DNA of 64,000 bases from Anabaena catenula FACHB-362 (GTDB taxonomy: Bacteria > Cyanobacteriota > Cyanobacteriia > Cyanobacteriales > Nostocaceae). Positions 8,504-19,763 of the stretch are shown here, piece after piece. Position 1 is the stretch's first letter, and each line of letters starts with the position of its first letter. The stretch lies in assembly GCF_014698735.1 (NCBI RefSeq), contig NZ_JACJTQ010000010.1:1-64000 (forward strand), read 5' to 3'. The translations under genes were made by a program, and so were the position numbers. The notes beneath the pieces are model-generated. The model did no database searches. It was given only the letters and a program-made list of their open reading frames with translations, and was not told the DNA's origin.

Positions 8504-8920
8504 ATGCCTAATCCTAAAAATCATAACCTCACCGTGGAAGAAGCCAAAAAAATCCTCAACAAGTTTAACTGTTTAGATATTGCGCCTGTTCTTAAACCCT
8601 CCGAAAAAGTTTTAACTCGTCAGGCATTAATTTTCATGGCCAGCCTTTCAGATTACCAAATTTTAGGAATTTGTGCTGATACAGCAGAGGAAGGAATTTT
8701 GGCTATGAAAACCTATTCTCATGCTTTTCACTATGAAGCGCCCAGCAATTTACAAACACCTGATGGACCAGTTTATATCAAATTGAATGGTAAAAATGGA
8801 CTGTGTTATCTCGATTCTTATTTTGGGCATCATCGGGGAGTATTAGTTTCTTGTCAATCTTATGAAGAAGCAGGAATCAACGAAATGTATGGACATTTAC
8901 CCCTTGATTTATTTGTATAG
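8504..8920 (+). CDS. DUF1824 family protein
   Basis: A 138-residue soluble protein that I recognise as a cyanobacterial DUF1824 member: helix-rich N-terminus with LTVEEAKKILNKF, then SDYQILGICADTAEEGI and a beta-rich half ending YGHLPLDLF. No catalytic motif is visible. The ATG at 8504 is chosen over an upstream TTG overlapping the preceding stop, because the 26 extra residues look unlike the family. It follows the SPFH gene by 74 bp on the same strand. Function unknown. Confidence 0.75.
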   Translation: MPNPKNHNLTVEEAKKILNKFNCLDIAPVLKPSEKVLTRQALIFMASLSDYQILGICADTAEEGILAMKTYSHAFHYEAPSNLQTPDGPVYIKLNGKNGLCYLDSYFGHHRGVLVSCQSYEEAGINEMYGHLPLDLFV

Positions 8921-9002
8921 CATTGATCACAAATCTACTGCTTCATATAGTGGGCAATGCCCACAAAATAACTAACAACTAATTACTAAAAACTCAAATT
9001 TT

Positions 9003-10928
9003 ATGAGCATTATTACATTACAGTCAGTTCAGAAAGATTTTGGAATTAAAGAAATCTTAAAAGATGCCAGTTTTAGCCTTGATATCACCGATAAAGTGGG
9101 ATTAATTGGTACTAACGGTTCTGGTAAATCAACATTATTAAAAATGATCGCTGGGCTAGAATCAATTGATAGCGGTCAAATTTTAGTTAACTCTGGTTCT
9201 AAAATTATCTACTTACCCCAACAACCAGATGTAGATGAAAACCGCACAGTTTTAGAGCAAATATTTGCTGACAGTGGTGAACATATGGCTTTGGTACGGG
9301 AGTATGAAGAACTTTCCGATAAATTAGCTCATTATCCCGAAGATAGTCTACTCATGTCTCGTCTTTCTGCGGTAATGCAAAAAATGGACGAAACTGGTGC
9401 ATGGGAACTGGAAACCAATGCCAAAATCATTCTCACTAAATTAGGAATTGCTGACTTTGATGTCAAGGTTGGTACTTTATCTGGAGGCTATCGCAAGCGG
9501 ATTGCACTAGCAACAGCATTATTAGCAGAACCAGATGTATTGCTGATGGATGAACCAACAAACCATCTTGATGCACTGTCGGTAGAATGGTTACAAACTT
9601 ATTTAAGTCGCTATCGTGGTGCGCTTTTCTTAATTACCCACGACCGTTATTTTCTAGATAGAGTTACTAATAGAATCATCGAAATTGATAGAGGTGATAT
9701 TTACACTTATACAGGTAACTATTCCTATTATCTCGAAAAGAAAGCTTTAGCTGAAGAATCTGCTCTTAGTAGTCAACGGAAACATCAAGGTGTATTACGG
9801 CGCGAATTAGAATGGCTCAAACGCGGGCCAAAAGCGAGAAGTACAAAACAAAAAGCCAGAATTGATCGCGCTCATGCATTGCGTGATACCGAGTTTAAAC
9901 AAGCTCAGGGTAAGGTCGATATTTCTACAGTTAGTCGTCGTATTGGTAAAAAAGTTATTGAACTCAATAACATTAGTAAAGCTTACGATGACCGAATTTT
10001 GATTAAGAATTTTACCTACGAATTTAGCCCCGAAGACCGTATTGGGATTATTGGTGCTAATGGTGCGGGTAAATCTACTTTAATGAATATTATCACCGGA
10101 CAGATTCAGCCTGATTCTGGAACTGTGGAAATTGGTAGTACAATTCACATTGGTTATTTTGACCAACATTCTGAAGAATTACTCACAGAGATAAACGAAA
10201 ATCAACGGGTAATTGATTACATCAAAGAAGAAGGCGAATTTATTCAAATAGCTGACGGTACGAAAATTACTGCTTCCCAAATGTTAGAGCGGTTTTTGTT
10301 TCCTGGAAGTCAGCAATATGCGCCAATAAATAAACTTTCTGGGGGGGAAAAACGGCGGTTATTTCTGTTACGCTTACTGATTAGTGCGCCTAATGTCTTG
10401 ATTTTAGATGAACCAACTAATGATTTAGATGTGCAAACATTAGCTGTATTAGAAGAATATTTAGAAGATTTTTCTGGATGTGTAATTGTTGTTTCCCATG
10501 ATCGTTACTTTTTAGACCGCACGATAGACACTGTATTTTCTCTGGAAGACGGTGGAAATTTAAAGCAATATCCCGGTAACTATTCAGTTTATTTAGATTA
10601 TAAAAAAGCTGAAGAAGCAGCACAACAAGAAATAGCTAATACTACAGAAAAGCCCAAAAATACTACTGAACAAACACCTATATCTCCAGAACCAGAAACT
10701 AAAAAGCGCCGAAGATTATCTAATTGGGAAATAAAAGAATTTGAACAGTTAGAAGGTAAAATTTCTAAATTGGAAGATGAAAAAGCAGCCGCAGAAAAAG
10801 CACTAGTAACTGTTTCTCCTGGCAATTATACCCAAGTCCAAAAGCTTTATGAACAGGTGGAAACACTCAAAAAAGCGATTGATGTAGCGACAGAACGCTG
10901 GTTAGAATTAGCGGAGATGGATGCTTAA
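9003..10928 (+). CDS. ABC-F family ATPase
   Basis: A 641-residue soluble protein with two ABC ATPase domains and no membrane segments. Domain 1 has GTNGSGKST (Walker A, about 36-44), LSGG and LLMDEPTNHLD. Domain 2 has GANGAGKST (about 350-358), LSGGEKRR and LILDEPTNDLD. The linker between them (about 240-320) is the charged ABC-F interdomain arm (P-site tRNA interaction motif region). A C-terminal coiled coil (about 570-636) makes it Uup-like rather than EttA-like. ABC-F proteins act on the ribosome to resolve stalls or control translation. It is followed after 62 bp by the convergent end of the TPS gene. Confidence 0.88.
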   Translation: MSIITLQSVQKDFGIKEILKDASFSLDITDKVGLIGTNGSGKSTLLKMIAGLESIDSGQILVNSGSKIIYLPQQPDVDENRTVLEQIFADSGEHMALVREYEELSDKLAHYPEDSLLMSRLSAVMQKMDETGAWELETNAKIILTKLGIADFDVKVGTLSGGYRKRIALATALLAEPDVLLMDEPTNHLDALSVEWLQTYLSRYRGALFLITHDRYFLDRVTNRIIEIDRGDIYTYTGNYSYYLEKKALAEESALSSQRKHQGVLRRELEWLKRGPKARSTKQKARIDRAHALRDTEFKQAQGKVDISTVSRRIGKKVIELNNISKAYDDRILIKNFTYEFSPEDRIGIIGANGAGKSTLMNIITGQIQPDSGTVEIGSTIHIGYFDQHSEELLTEINENQRVIDYIKEEGEFIQIADGTKITASQMLERFLFPGSQQYAPINKLSGGEKRRLFLLRLLISAPNVLILDEPTNDLDVQTLAVLEEYLEDFSGCVIVVSHDRYFLDRTIDTVFSLEDGGNLKQYPGNYSVYLDYKKAEEAAQQEIANTTEKPKNTTEQTPISPEPETKKRRRLSNWEIKEFEQLEGKISKLEDEKAAAEKALVTVSPGNYTQVQKLYEQVETLKKAIDVATERWLELAEMDA

Positions 10929-10990
10929 CAATCCAAAATTCAACATTCTTTGCGTAAGGGTTAAGTAGTAAATAGAGTTTTCAGCAATTC

Positions 10991-13900
10991 CTAAATATGA
11001 CAATTAGGATGAGTTATACTTGAACTTTGCGGCGTAACTTTTGGAACATCTGCTGTCAGAATAACTCGACCATCAGTAGAAATTATCCATCCTTGTGCTT
11101 GCTGAATTACTCGATTGTTAATATTTTTTTCCTTCTTATTTACTTCTCTTTGTCTCATCACCACAGGTGTTGTTTCCTGCTTACCTGAACGAGTAACCCA
11201 TTCTACTATTCCTGGTGAATTGCTAATGTATTCATCAGAATCAGCAGGTAAACCACCCTTTCCCGTAATTGTAAAAGAACTGTTTTTAGCAAGTTGTTCT
11301 TTGGAACAAATATCTTTACCTAATAATGATTCTGCATCGACTAAATTACCAGGTAATTCTGTTAAACCAGAAGTGGGATCTACATCGGGCGTATTGATCT
11401 GCACATTTCCAGCTAATCCAAATTCAGAAGATGCCGTAATATCACTTCTTATGGTTATTTGTGGTTGATCTTTTAATCCAAAAATGGCATTAGTCGTAAT
11501 GTTAATTTCTCCGCCATTTCCTTCATAAGCATTAGCAGTAATATCGCTATTTTCTTGGGGAAATGCTACAATAAAAGGTGTATTAATATTGATATTTCCT
11601 CCATCTCCTCCAGCACCATCTGTACCAGCAGTTGCTGTGATGCGGCTGTTATTTCGCATTAATAATAAATCTTGAATATTGAGATTTATTTCTCCCCCTT
11701 GGTTACTGGCAGTTTCGGCACTGATAAAGGCTTTATTATCCAAACTTAGTAACCCAGCCTTTACAGATATATTCCCACCTTTACCGCTTCCTTGACTATT
11801 TACTGCTATCCTTGCACCGTTTTTAATGATTAAGGTTTGGGAGTCGATTTCAATACTCCCACTATCATCAGTTGAACCTGTTTCTGTATTGGCAAATAGT
11901 CCAGTTTCGCTACCATCTAAGGTGATATTGTCTTTTACTTTAAGGTTAATATTTCCAGCTTTAGCATTACCAGAAGTAGCAGTAAGAAGTTGTCCTCCAG
12001 TATTCGCAGTCAAGTTATTAGTATTGATATTGATATTACCGCCTTGACCACTACCAGATGTAGAAGCTGATATTTGCACACCATCGGTAATCTTTAAATT
12101 TTGGGAGGTAATTTGAATATTGCCAGCATCACCGCTACCTCTACTTTCAACTGCTAATTTTCCTTTTCCTGTAATGTTAATATTTTCCGGTGCTGTGATG
12201 ATTAAGTCACCACCGTTACCACTAGCAATCGTAGAAGCGGAAATAGTGGAATTAGGGAAGAGGGTAATATCTAAATCGGGTTGGTTGTTATAAGGATTAA
12301 GTTTTAACGTGCCTGCGGGTGCTTGTCCTTGGGTTTCGGCAAAAACGCCAACAATGCCCGCTAGGTTGATTTTAGAGGCATTTAAGGTGATGCTACCACC
12401 GCCTTGGGTGTTTGTCGCAGTGGCAGTTGCAGTGGCGGTAATGCGGGCGGTATCGGATACGGTGAGGTGAGGAGTATTGATGATGATATCGCCGGCTTTT
12501 CCTGCACCACTGGTTTCAACGGAGAGAATAGGGGAAAAGTCTTGGACACCGATACCCAGGTTAACTCTATTGGGTGCATTGACAGCGATCGCACCCCCAT
12601 CACCGTTGCCTGTAGTTGTGGCGAAGATTTTCCCGCCATTGGCTACTGTTAAGGTGGCTGTATTAAAGGTGATGTCTCCGGCTTTTCCGTCTCCTGTGGT
12701 GGAAGCTGAGATTTCGGAAGCATTTGTCAGGGTTAAGTTGTTGGCATTAATTTGAATATTGCCAGCATTTCCTGCACTGCTGGTATTACTGGCAATCTTA
12801 CTATTATTGAAGGTGACAGTACCAGGACTGGTGATAGTTACGTTTCCTGCGGAATCACTGCCGTTAGTGTCGCTATCTATGCGACTATCTTTGAAAGTGA
12901 GATTACCTGTACTGGTAATATTTACATTTCCTGATTGACCAACTCCATCAACGTTCAGGATAATTTCTCCAAAAATTGGAATGTGAATGGTCACCTGTTT
13001 ACTGGTGATGATGCCAGTATTTGTCACTGATAAATCGCCAAAACCTTTAACTTGAACATCTCCAGATTTTGAGGAAGAGGACAGAGTTAAAATTTCTAAA
13101 TTTGTAATGTGATTTTTAGCTGCTAATGTAACGTTACCACCCTGTGCAGAATTTCCGTTTTTGGAAACAGAAAAGGAAGAAAAAACAGGGACTTCCTGGC
13201 TATCTTCATTATCTCTGATTCTGCCAATATTTCCACCAGCAGACAGAGTAATACCCCCGCCATTTCCTGCGATGCCTAATCCTGAATATGAGAAGGAGTA
13301 TAGGTTTTGTGTAGAGATATTACCCTCATTGGTGGTGAGAGTAATGCCTCCACCATTTCCTGCGATTTTAAAACGTGACAATGAGGAGGAGTTGAGGTCT
13401 TGTGTAGTGATGCCACCAGTGGCAGACAGAGTAATATTACCACCATTTCCTGCGATGCCTAAACTTGAAAATGAGGAGGAGTTTAAGTCTTGTGCGGTGA
13501 TATCACCTTGTGCAGTGAAAGTAATATTACCACCAGTTCTTGCTGTGCCTGAACCTGACCATGAGTAGGAGTCAAGGGATTGTGTAGAGATATCACCTTG
13601 TGCAGTGAAAGTAATATTACCACCATTTCCTGCTGTGCCTAAACCTGACAATGAGAAGGAGTTTAGGTTTTGTGTTGTGATATCACCCTTTGCAGTGAAA
13701 GTGATATTGCCGCCATCTCCTGAAAATGAGAAGGAGTTTAGGTTTTGTGTTGTGATATCACCCTTTGCAGTGAGAGTAATATTGCCGCCATCTCCTTCTG
13801 TGCTTGGAGATAAAGATAAGGAGGAGTATAGGTTTTGTGTTGTGATATCACCCTGTGCAGTCAGAGTTATATTTCCTCCACCGAATTTGGCTCTAGTATC

Positions 13901-14911
13901 AATATCACCAACAGTTAAATTAACACCTTTAATCTCAACACTCCGTCCAGGAGTTTTAATAGTATCAGCAATATCCATCTGAAAATTACCGATACCATTC
14001 CCATCAGCATCAGCAATAAATTTGATTATACCGCTACCATTAGCTAGTTCTAAACTATTACTATTTAAAGGATTAATTGTAATATCATTTATTGCCTGAA
14101 ATATCAAATTTGTATTTCCAGATAATCCTGCTAATGTAGTTTTATCAATTGTTGCATGATTGTTTTCTGCAATAGTAAAATTTTTAGTCTTAAGTAATAA
14201 TGTACTTGTATCTATATTTCCCCTGACTTTCAGATTTTCTGCACCCGTTAATTGAATTGTTCCTGCTGCTGTTAATGTGCCTGTGTTGGTGACATTTGCA
14301 CCAAATAAAGTCAATTTCTTCCCATTAGCAACAGTTAAATTACCTTGATTATTAATAGTGGCTTGTTGATTTCTTAACGCATTCATAAATAATGCACCTG
14401 GTTGGACTGTCAATAAATTACTTGTGGCTGGTGCTGTGGCGCTAAATAATCCATTTTCTCCTAATTTAATGCTATCAGCAGTTGTGGCAGTAAAAGAACC
14501 ACGAATATCTAAACTGGCATGATTTCCAAAAACTATCCCATTGGGATTAATTAAAAATAAATTTGCTGTTCCCTCTACTCCCAACTTCCCGAAAATATTA
14601 GACGCATTACCACCAGTGACACGAGTTAATATATTTTTAATATTTACAGGATTGGCAAAATACACACTTCTATTTTCACCAACATTGAATTTTTCAAAGC
14701 TGTGAAATAAATTTGTACCTCTAGCAGCCCCACCATTAATCAGGTCTTTGAATTCGTTAATTTTGTTAACTACTGAATTTTCTGAACCTAATGTATTATC
14801 TGGTTTTAGTTGTGCTAATACTCTTGAATTTGTAGAGGTGAATATTCCTGCTATTATCAATAAAGTTGTTGTTACTAATTGCTCAAATTTTTGCTGTTTT
14901 TGATGTTTCAT
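10991..14911 (-). CDS. Two-partner secretion exoprotein (filamentous haemagglutinin type)
   Basis: A 1306-residue secreted protein. It has a signal peptide (about 1-34, ending RVLAQ), then the TPS/haemagglutination-activity domain (about 36-160) with the motif NLFLINPNGIVFGNHASLD. A very long Gly/Asn/Thr-rich beta-helix follows, built from repeats such as GGNITLTAQGDITTQNL. The end (VIQQAQGWIISTDGRVILTA) matches the usual C-terminus of cyanobacterial TpsA proteins. Export through an outer-membrane TpsB partner is expected, but none is in this window. Likely roles are adhesion or cell-surface structure. One copy of the TTACCA-N7-TGGT dyad lies about 240 bp upstream. Confidence 0.92.
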   Translation of the reverse strand: MKHQKQQKFEQLVTTTLLIIAGIFTSTNSRVLAQLKPDNTLGSENSVVNKINEFKDLINGGAARGTNLFHSFEKFNVGENRSVYFANPVNIKNILTRVTGGNASNIFGKLGVEGTANLFLINPNGIVFGNHASLDIRGSFTATTADSIKLGENGLFSATAPATSNLLTVQPGALFMNALRNQQATINNQGNLTVANGKKLTLFGANVTNTGTLTAAGTIQLTGAENLKVRGNIDTSTLLLKTKNFTIAENNHATIDKTTLAGLSGNTNLIFQAINDITINPLNSNSLELANGSGIIKFIADADGNGIGNFQMDIADTIKTPGRSVEIKGVNLTVGDIDTRAKFGGGNITLTAQGDITTQNLYSSLSLSPSTEGDGGNITLTAKGDITTQNLNSFSFSGDGGNITFTAKGDITTQNLNSFSLSGLGTAGNGGNITFTAQGDISTQSLDSYSWSGSGTARTGGNITFTAQGDITAQDLNSSSFSSLGIAGNGGNITLSATGGITTQDLNSSSLSRFKIAGNGGGITLTTNEGNISTQNLYSFSYSGLGIAGNGGGITLSAGGNIGRIRDNEDSQEVPVFSSFSVSKNGNSAQGGNVTLAAKNHITNLEILTLSSSSKSGDVQVKGFGDLSVTNTGIITSKQVTIHIPIFGEIILNVDGVGQSGNVNITSTGNLTFKDSRIDSDTNGSDSAGNVTITSPGTVTFNNSKIASNTSSAGNAGNIQINANNLTLTNASEISASTTGDGKAGDITFNTATLTVANGGKIFATTTGNGDGGAIAVNAPNRVNLGIGVQDFSPILSVETSGAGKAGDIIINTPHLTVSDTARITATATATATNTQGGGSITLNASKINLAGIVGVFAETQGQAPAGTLKLNPYNNQPDLDITLFPNSTISASTIASGNGGDLIITAPENINITGKGKLAVESRGSGDAGNIQITSQNLKITDGVQISASTSGSGQGGNININTNNLTANTGGQLLTATSGNAKAGNINLKVKDNITLDGSETGLFANTETGSTDDSGSIEIDSQTLIIKNGARIAVNSQGSGKGGNISVKAGLLSLDNKAFISAETASNQGGEINLNIQDLLLMRNNSRITATAGTDGAGGDGGNININTPFIVAFPQENSDITANAYEGNGGEINITTNAIFGLKDQPQITIRSDITASSEFGLAGNVQINTPDVDPTSGLTELPGNLVDAESLLGKDICSKEQLAKNSSFTITGKGGLPADSDEYISNSPGIVEWVTRSGKQETTPVVMRQREVNKKEKNINNRVIQQAQGWIISTDGRVILTADVPKVTPQSSSITHPNCHI
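13240..13870 (-). repeat. Intragenic tandem repeats in TPS exoprotein
   Basis: This stretch encodes about seven imperfect copies of a unit of 25-35 residues with the core GGNITFTAQGDITTQNL and a Ser/Phe/Leu-rich link. Copies differ in length through small in-frame indels (for instance near 13720 and 13800), and several are nearly identical at the DNA level. This suggests recent expansion or conversion. Confidence 0.8.
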
Positions 14912-15455
14912 TTTATCAACTCGTTTGTACCTGTTTATAAACTGATTTTTGGATCTAAGTTAAGTAGGCGAAAAGAAATCAAACTATATTAAGTAAGGTA
15001 ATTATTTTTAAATTGTTTTGTAGTGAAAACTTGAGACTTTAAAGTCTGGACGAAGCCCTGACTACAAACCTTTAATTATTTACGCTACTCTACTTGAAAA
15101 TATTTCTCTTAGCCGCTAAAGCTGTATTCAGAAACCCAAAATATCAATTACCATAAATTTTGGTTTATTCAAACACAAACAGAATTATAACATCACTGAC
15201 AGCAGATTTACAGGTTATCTCATGATTACCTGTGGTTTCCAGCACATCCATGAATTCATAAAACCGTGATCAAGTTTTTTGTCAATGTATAAGTTCTGGT
15301 AACTTAAGGCGGAATTATTCATGACTTACAGCAATTTTCAGGTAAATGAACCACACAACATTCTGTAAATACGTGGTCTAAATACATGAAAACTGCCGTA
15401 AACAAGTACATAGAGAGAATACTATTGTGAATCTGAGTATTTAGTTAATCTCTTT
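14912..15455. other. Intergenic region upstream of TPS gene
   Basis: No gene is evident. It contains a dispersed-repeat-like patch around 15025-15075 (including GACTTTAAAGTC), a TTACCA-N7-TGGT dyad at 15148-15166 and a small imperfect inverted repeat near 15210-15235 (ACAGGT...ACCTGT). The TPS promoter should lie here. Confidence 0.4.
15148..15166. promoter_or_regulatory. TTACCA-N7-TGGT dyad (site 1)
   Basis: TTACCA-TAAATTT-TGGTTT. It shares the half-sites and the exact 7-nt spacing of sites at 16708, 21825 and 21911. It lies between the TPS gene start (237 bp away) and the end of the unknown gene at 15456. Confidence 0.4.
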
Positions 15456-15830
15456 TCATGTACTAGGCAAGTCATCTTCTGATAATGTCTCATCTATGAT
15501 CATTATCCAAGGTATACCGTTATTAACTGGTGAACTAATACTAATTTTGGCTTGATTAGCAAACCGTTTTAACGTTTCGACTAAGTAAGGAACGGTAGTC
15601 ATGATATTCTGGTAACTTTCAATATTATGACAAACCATGATTAACATCAAAATACCGCTATTGACTTTGAAATACCAATGGCAACCAGATAATAAAATAC
15701 GTACCACACTATTACAAGCTAGGAAAAATCGCTTTTTAGTTACTTCTTCCAGTTGACTGAGCAATAATTCACTGATTTGTGTGGTTTTATAAGAAGGCAA
15801 ATCATCTGGAGATAGATATGGTTTAGTCAT
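15456..15830 (-). CDS. Conserved hypothetical protein, paralogue of 19764-20135
   Basis: A 124-residue protein I cannot assign to a function. It is clearly related to the 123-residue protein at 19764-20135. Both have LSPDDLP near residue 6, LEEV near 27, LLS-C-W--K-NS around 47-58, a hydrophobic strand ending in VC, then helices with LK-F and a PV-G--W segment. The alternating strands and helices suggest a small alpha/beta domain, with no signal peptide or membrane helix. The two copies sit on either side of the HTH-PBP regulator and the Fe-protein gene in opposite orientation. Confidence 0.7.
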   Translation of the reverse strand: MTKPYLSPDDLPSYKTTQISELLLSQLEEVTKKRFFLACNSVVRILLSGCHWYFKVNSGILMLIMVCHNIESYQNIMTTVPYLVETLKRFANQAKISISSPVNNGIPWIMIIDETLSEDDLPST

Positions 15831-15939
15831 AGGATTTAGTCCTTTTTCAAAAGAACAATAGACTGACGTAATCTAAATAATTCAGCATATAGCGGTTCTT
15901 TTGTTGAATGAGATGAGATAGAAGAACCCCACCCCCAAC

Positions 15940-15963
15940 CCCCTCCCCGCAAGCGAGGAGGGG
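15940..15963. repeat. GC-rich hairpin repeat
   Basis: Stem CCCCTCC/GGAGGGG with a CCGCAAGCGA loop, preceded by a C-rich run. It is conspicuously GC-rich within AT-rich DNA and looks like a common dispersed cyanobacterial palindrome. It lies in the 337-bp gap 15831-16167 downstream of the unknown gene at 16168 and could serve as its transcript end. I see no gene in that gap. Confidence 0.45.
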
Positions 15964-16167
15964 ACTATGATGTAACTCATTCAAGTGCATACCTCTATAA
16001 TCAATTAGTGAGTTACGTCAGATGTTAAGATATTCCAAAGTAACAACCGTTCACTCCTATACGAATGTTTATATAATTCGTATGTCCTTTCCATCAATTT
16101 TCCACATATTTTCTTTAGCAATTAAGATACAAAACTATATTAAGTTTTGTGGTTATTGCCAATAGAT

Positions 16168-16560
16168 TTAAGAACTATGTTCTTGTGCTTCTGTGGTAAT
16201 CCAAATAAGTTCTAACCACAAATGAGGATAATCTGTTTTCAGCCTTGATAAGGGATCACGCAGTAGTTTGGTAGCATTTAAACAAACAACTTCGGCTAGT
16301 CCTAAATATTTGGCGACTTCTCTGAGTAAATTTTTTTCAACTACTAGAGATGCAAAAATTTCATGAGGACAGTAAATCCCAATATACTGCACCGGGGAAA
16401 CACAAGAACGCATAAAGCAAGGAGTTATTACTTTCACATAACAATGCTGTAGTAATTCCCATACTCGCGGGTGCATTTCTTCGATAATGGTGTTGAAGTT
16501 AGCCGCTAATTTTTCTTCAGTAATCATAATTCTCTCCATTACTGGTGCATAATAGTGCAA
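16168..16560 (-). CDS. Hypothetical protein
   Basis: A 130-residue protein (or 123 residues from a second ATG at 16539). It has no known motif. The pattern is a helical N-terminus (LAANFNTIIEEMHPRVWELLQ), a strand pair with VKVITPCF and YIGIYCP, a helix, then VVCLNATKLL and a Trp-containing end. The strand-helix order is loosely like that of the neighbours at 15456 and 19764, but I cannot call homology. It is on the same strand as the 15456 gene, 337 bp away, and divergent from the HTH-PBP regulator, with an operator-like dyad between. Confidence 0.6.
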   Translation of the reverse strand: MHYYAPVMERIMITEEKLAANFNTIIEEMHPRVWELLQHCYVKVITPCFMRSCVSPVQYIGIYCPHEIFASLVVEKNLLREVAKYLGLAEVVCLNATKLLRDPLSRLKTDYPHLWLELIWITTEAQEHSS

Positions 16561-16707
16561 CCAGGATAAAGAACTTTTGCAGTTCCGCTAACCATTAATT
16601 GTTGAAAATCTTTTCACTTGCACCTGAAAACTCTTCATTGTTAACGGTGCGTTATAGAAATCATCAAAACCGAATTTTCTGGAGAAAACTGTATTTTTTA
16701 CTACTAT

Positions 16708-16726
16708 TTACCAAATTAATTGGTAG
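16708..16726. promoter_or_regulatory. TTACCA-N7-TGGT dyad (site 2)
   Basis: TTACCA-AATTAAT-TGGTAG, in the divergent region between the unknown gene at 16168-16560 and the HTH-PBP regulator. A half-site TTACCA with the next bases ACTAAT follows near 16789. Position in a divergent promoter region next to a regulator gene is typical of autoregulation. Confidence 0.5.
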
Positions 16727-17000
16727 GCATATGAATTTTCAGCCTATTTAAAATCCTGAAAAGCTTTTATTTAAAAGAATTACAGCTATTACCAACTAAT
16801 GAAAATTTACTTTTTTGCAAAATATTTTGCGATTCGCAAGCAAATTAGCAAAATGTTGTGATATTCTTTGTGTATGGGGAATCAAGAGAGCGAAAGCACA
16901 AAAATCATCCAAGTAAAAATGATATATATTAACCGTGCTTTTGCCTTGGCCGATTTTAGTTAAATCCGCTATGGCTTTGAGAAACCAAGAGATAAAGCCA

Positions 17001-18134
17001 ATGAAGCAGGATAGTAGCCTCCGTAATAACTTGAAGTCAATCAGAACCCGTTTAGCCATGAGTCAACAAGACTTGGCAAACATAGCGGGTGTAACTCGTC
17101 AAACTATTAGTGGTGTAGAGTCGGGACAATATGCTCCCTCAGTTGAGATTACACTGCGTCTGGCTAAAGCATTGGGCTGTCAAGTTGAGCATCTATTCTG
17201 GCTAGAGCGAGATTTACCGGAAATTGAAGCCGTTCTTGCCAAACCTGTTGCCGATGTACAACAACTAAGAGTTAGTCTAGCGCGGGTAGGAGGTCAATGG
17301 ATAGCTTATCCTTTGATCGGTAAAGATGCCTTTCGCCAAGATATGATTCCGGCTGATGGAGAGGCTCACAGAGAGAGTAACACAGATAAGCTACGTGTTC
17401 GACTTCTCGACGATAATATGGACTTTCTTTATAATACCGTCGTTATCGCTGGATGTTCCCCTGTGATTTCTCTGTGGGCTAGGGCTACCGAACGCTGGCA
17501 TCCCCAACTGCGAGTACAATATAACTTCGCTAATAGTATGGCTGCATTGCACAGTCTATGCAGAGGTGAAGCTCACATTGCTGGAATGCACCTATATGAT
17601 CCAAAAACGGGAGAGTATAATACTCCGTTTGTCCGGGATGCTTTGGCTGGAAGAGAAGCTGTTCTGATTACTCTGGGAGTTTGGGAAGAGGGACTGATGG
17701 TGCAATCGGGGAATCCCAAGGGAATCAGCACTTTAAGCGATTTATTAGCAATGGGAGCAACCATTGTTAACCGAGAAGTAGGTTCTGGTAGTCGGCTGCT
17801 TTTAGAACAAACTTTAGAAAAGGAACAAGTTCCATTCCATGAACTTCAAGGCTTTGATCGGATTATAACCAGTCACCAAGATGTTGCTCAAGCGATCGCT
17901 TCTGGATTTGCTGATGCAGGTATCAGTACGGCATCTGTAGCGGCAGCTTTTGGGTTAGGATTTATCCCCCTACGTCAATCAAGATACGACTTAGTAATTC
18001 TCAAAGAATATCTGGAAGAAACACCAGTACAGCAATTACTCAGTACCTTGGGACATCGGTTAGTTCACTCCCAATTAGAAATTCTCGGCGGCTATGATAT
18101 CAGTAAAATTGGGGAAGTCGTCGCAACTGTTTAA
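17001..18134 (+). CDS. HTH regulator with molybdate-binding-like PBP domain (VnfR-like candidate)
   Basis: A 377-residue cytoplasmic regulator. Residues about 7-70 form an XRE-type HTH (MSQQDLANIAGVTRQTISGVE). Residues about 130-370 form a periplasmic-binding-protein-like domain of the COG1910 type, with VIAGCSP, GMHLYDPKTGEYN, VNREVGSGSRLLLEQ and HQDVAQAIASGFADAGIS. The family links DNA binding to molybdate/tungstate or related cofactor sensing. The start is uncertain: ATG at 16971 would add 10 residues. It lies 392 bp upstream of the Fe-protein gene on the same strand, and modA is nearby. Anabaena variabilis has two repressors, VnfR1 and VnfR2, controlling vnfH and vnfDG in response to Mo; this could be such a repressor, but that match is inferred from context. 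Confidence 0.82.
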   Translation: MKQDSSLRNNLKSIRTRLAMSQQDLANIAGVTRQTISGVESGQYAPSVEITLRLAKALGCQVEHLFWLERDLPEIEAVLAKPVADVQQLRVSLARVGGQWIAYPLIGKDAFRQDMIPADGEAHRESNTDKLRVRLLDDNMDFLYNTVVIAGCSPVISLWARATERWHPQLRVQYNFANSMAALHSLCRGEAHIAGMHLYDPKTGEYNTPFVRDALAGREAVLITLGVWEEGLMVQSGNPKGISTLSDLLAMGATIVNREVGSGSRLLLEQTLEKEQVPFHELQGFDRIITSHQDVAQAIASGFADAGISTASVAAAFGLGFIPLRQSRYDLVILKEYLEETPVQQLLSTLGHRLVHSQLEILGGYDISKIGEVVATV

Positions 18135-19507
<1,373 letters not shown>

Positions 19508-19534
19508 GGCGCTTGCTTTCATGCTTTTGTTAAG

Positions 19535-19556
19535 AGTGGACTTATTCCAGTCCACT
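19535..19556 (+). terminator. Hairpin after Fe-protein gene
   Basis: Perfect 8-bp stem AGTGGACT/AGTCCACT with a TATTCC loop, 27 bp after the stop, followed by TTCCCTACC. The T-run is weak, but position and stem support a transcript end, implying that the Fe-protein gene is a single-gene unit. Confidence 0.5.
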
Positions 19557-19763
19557 TTCCCTACCATTATCTCCCTTCTGTACCTGATGCATAAATAACT
19601 CTATATACTTTAGTCTCTGGTTTCCTCTTTGTATTGGTTGGTTGTTAGGGGATGGAAAATTTCTCACTCGTTTCCCATTCCCTTTTATCTTCTGCATTTC
19701 GGTTAATAGTGTTATTTGTCTTCCCGTCAGTGAATTTATAGTGCAACATTAATTTCTTCAGCC

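Noticed and set aside
12404-12934. Open frames on the + strand inside the TPS gene
   Set aside because: They arise from the repetitive Gly/Asn/Thr codons of the true gene read in the opposite sense; no ribosome sites or recognisable products.
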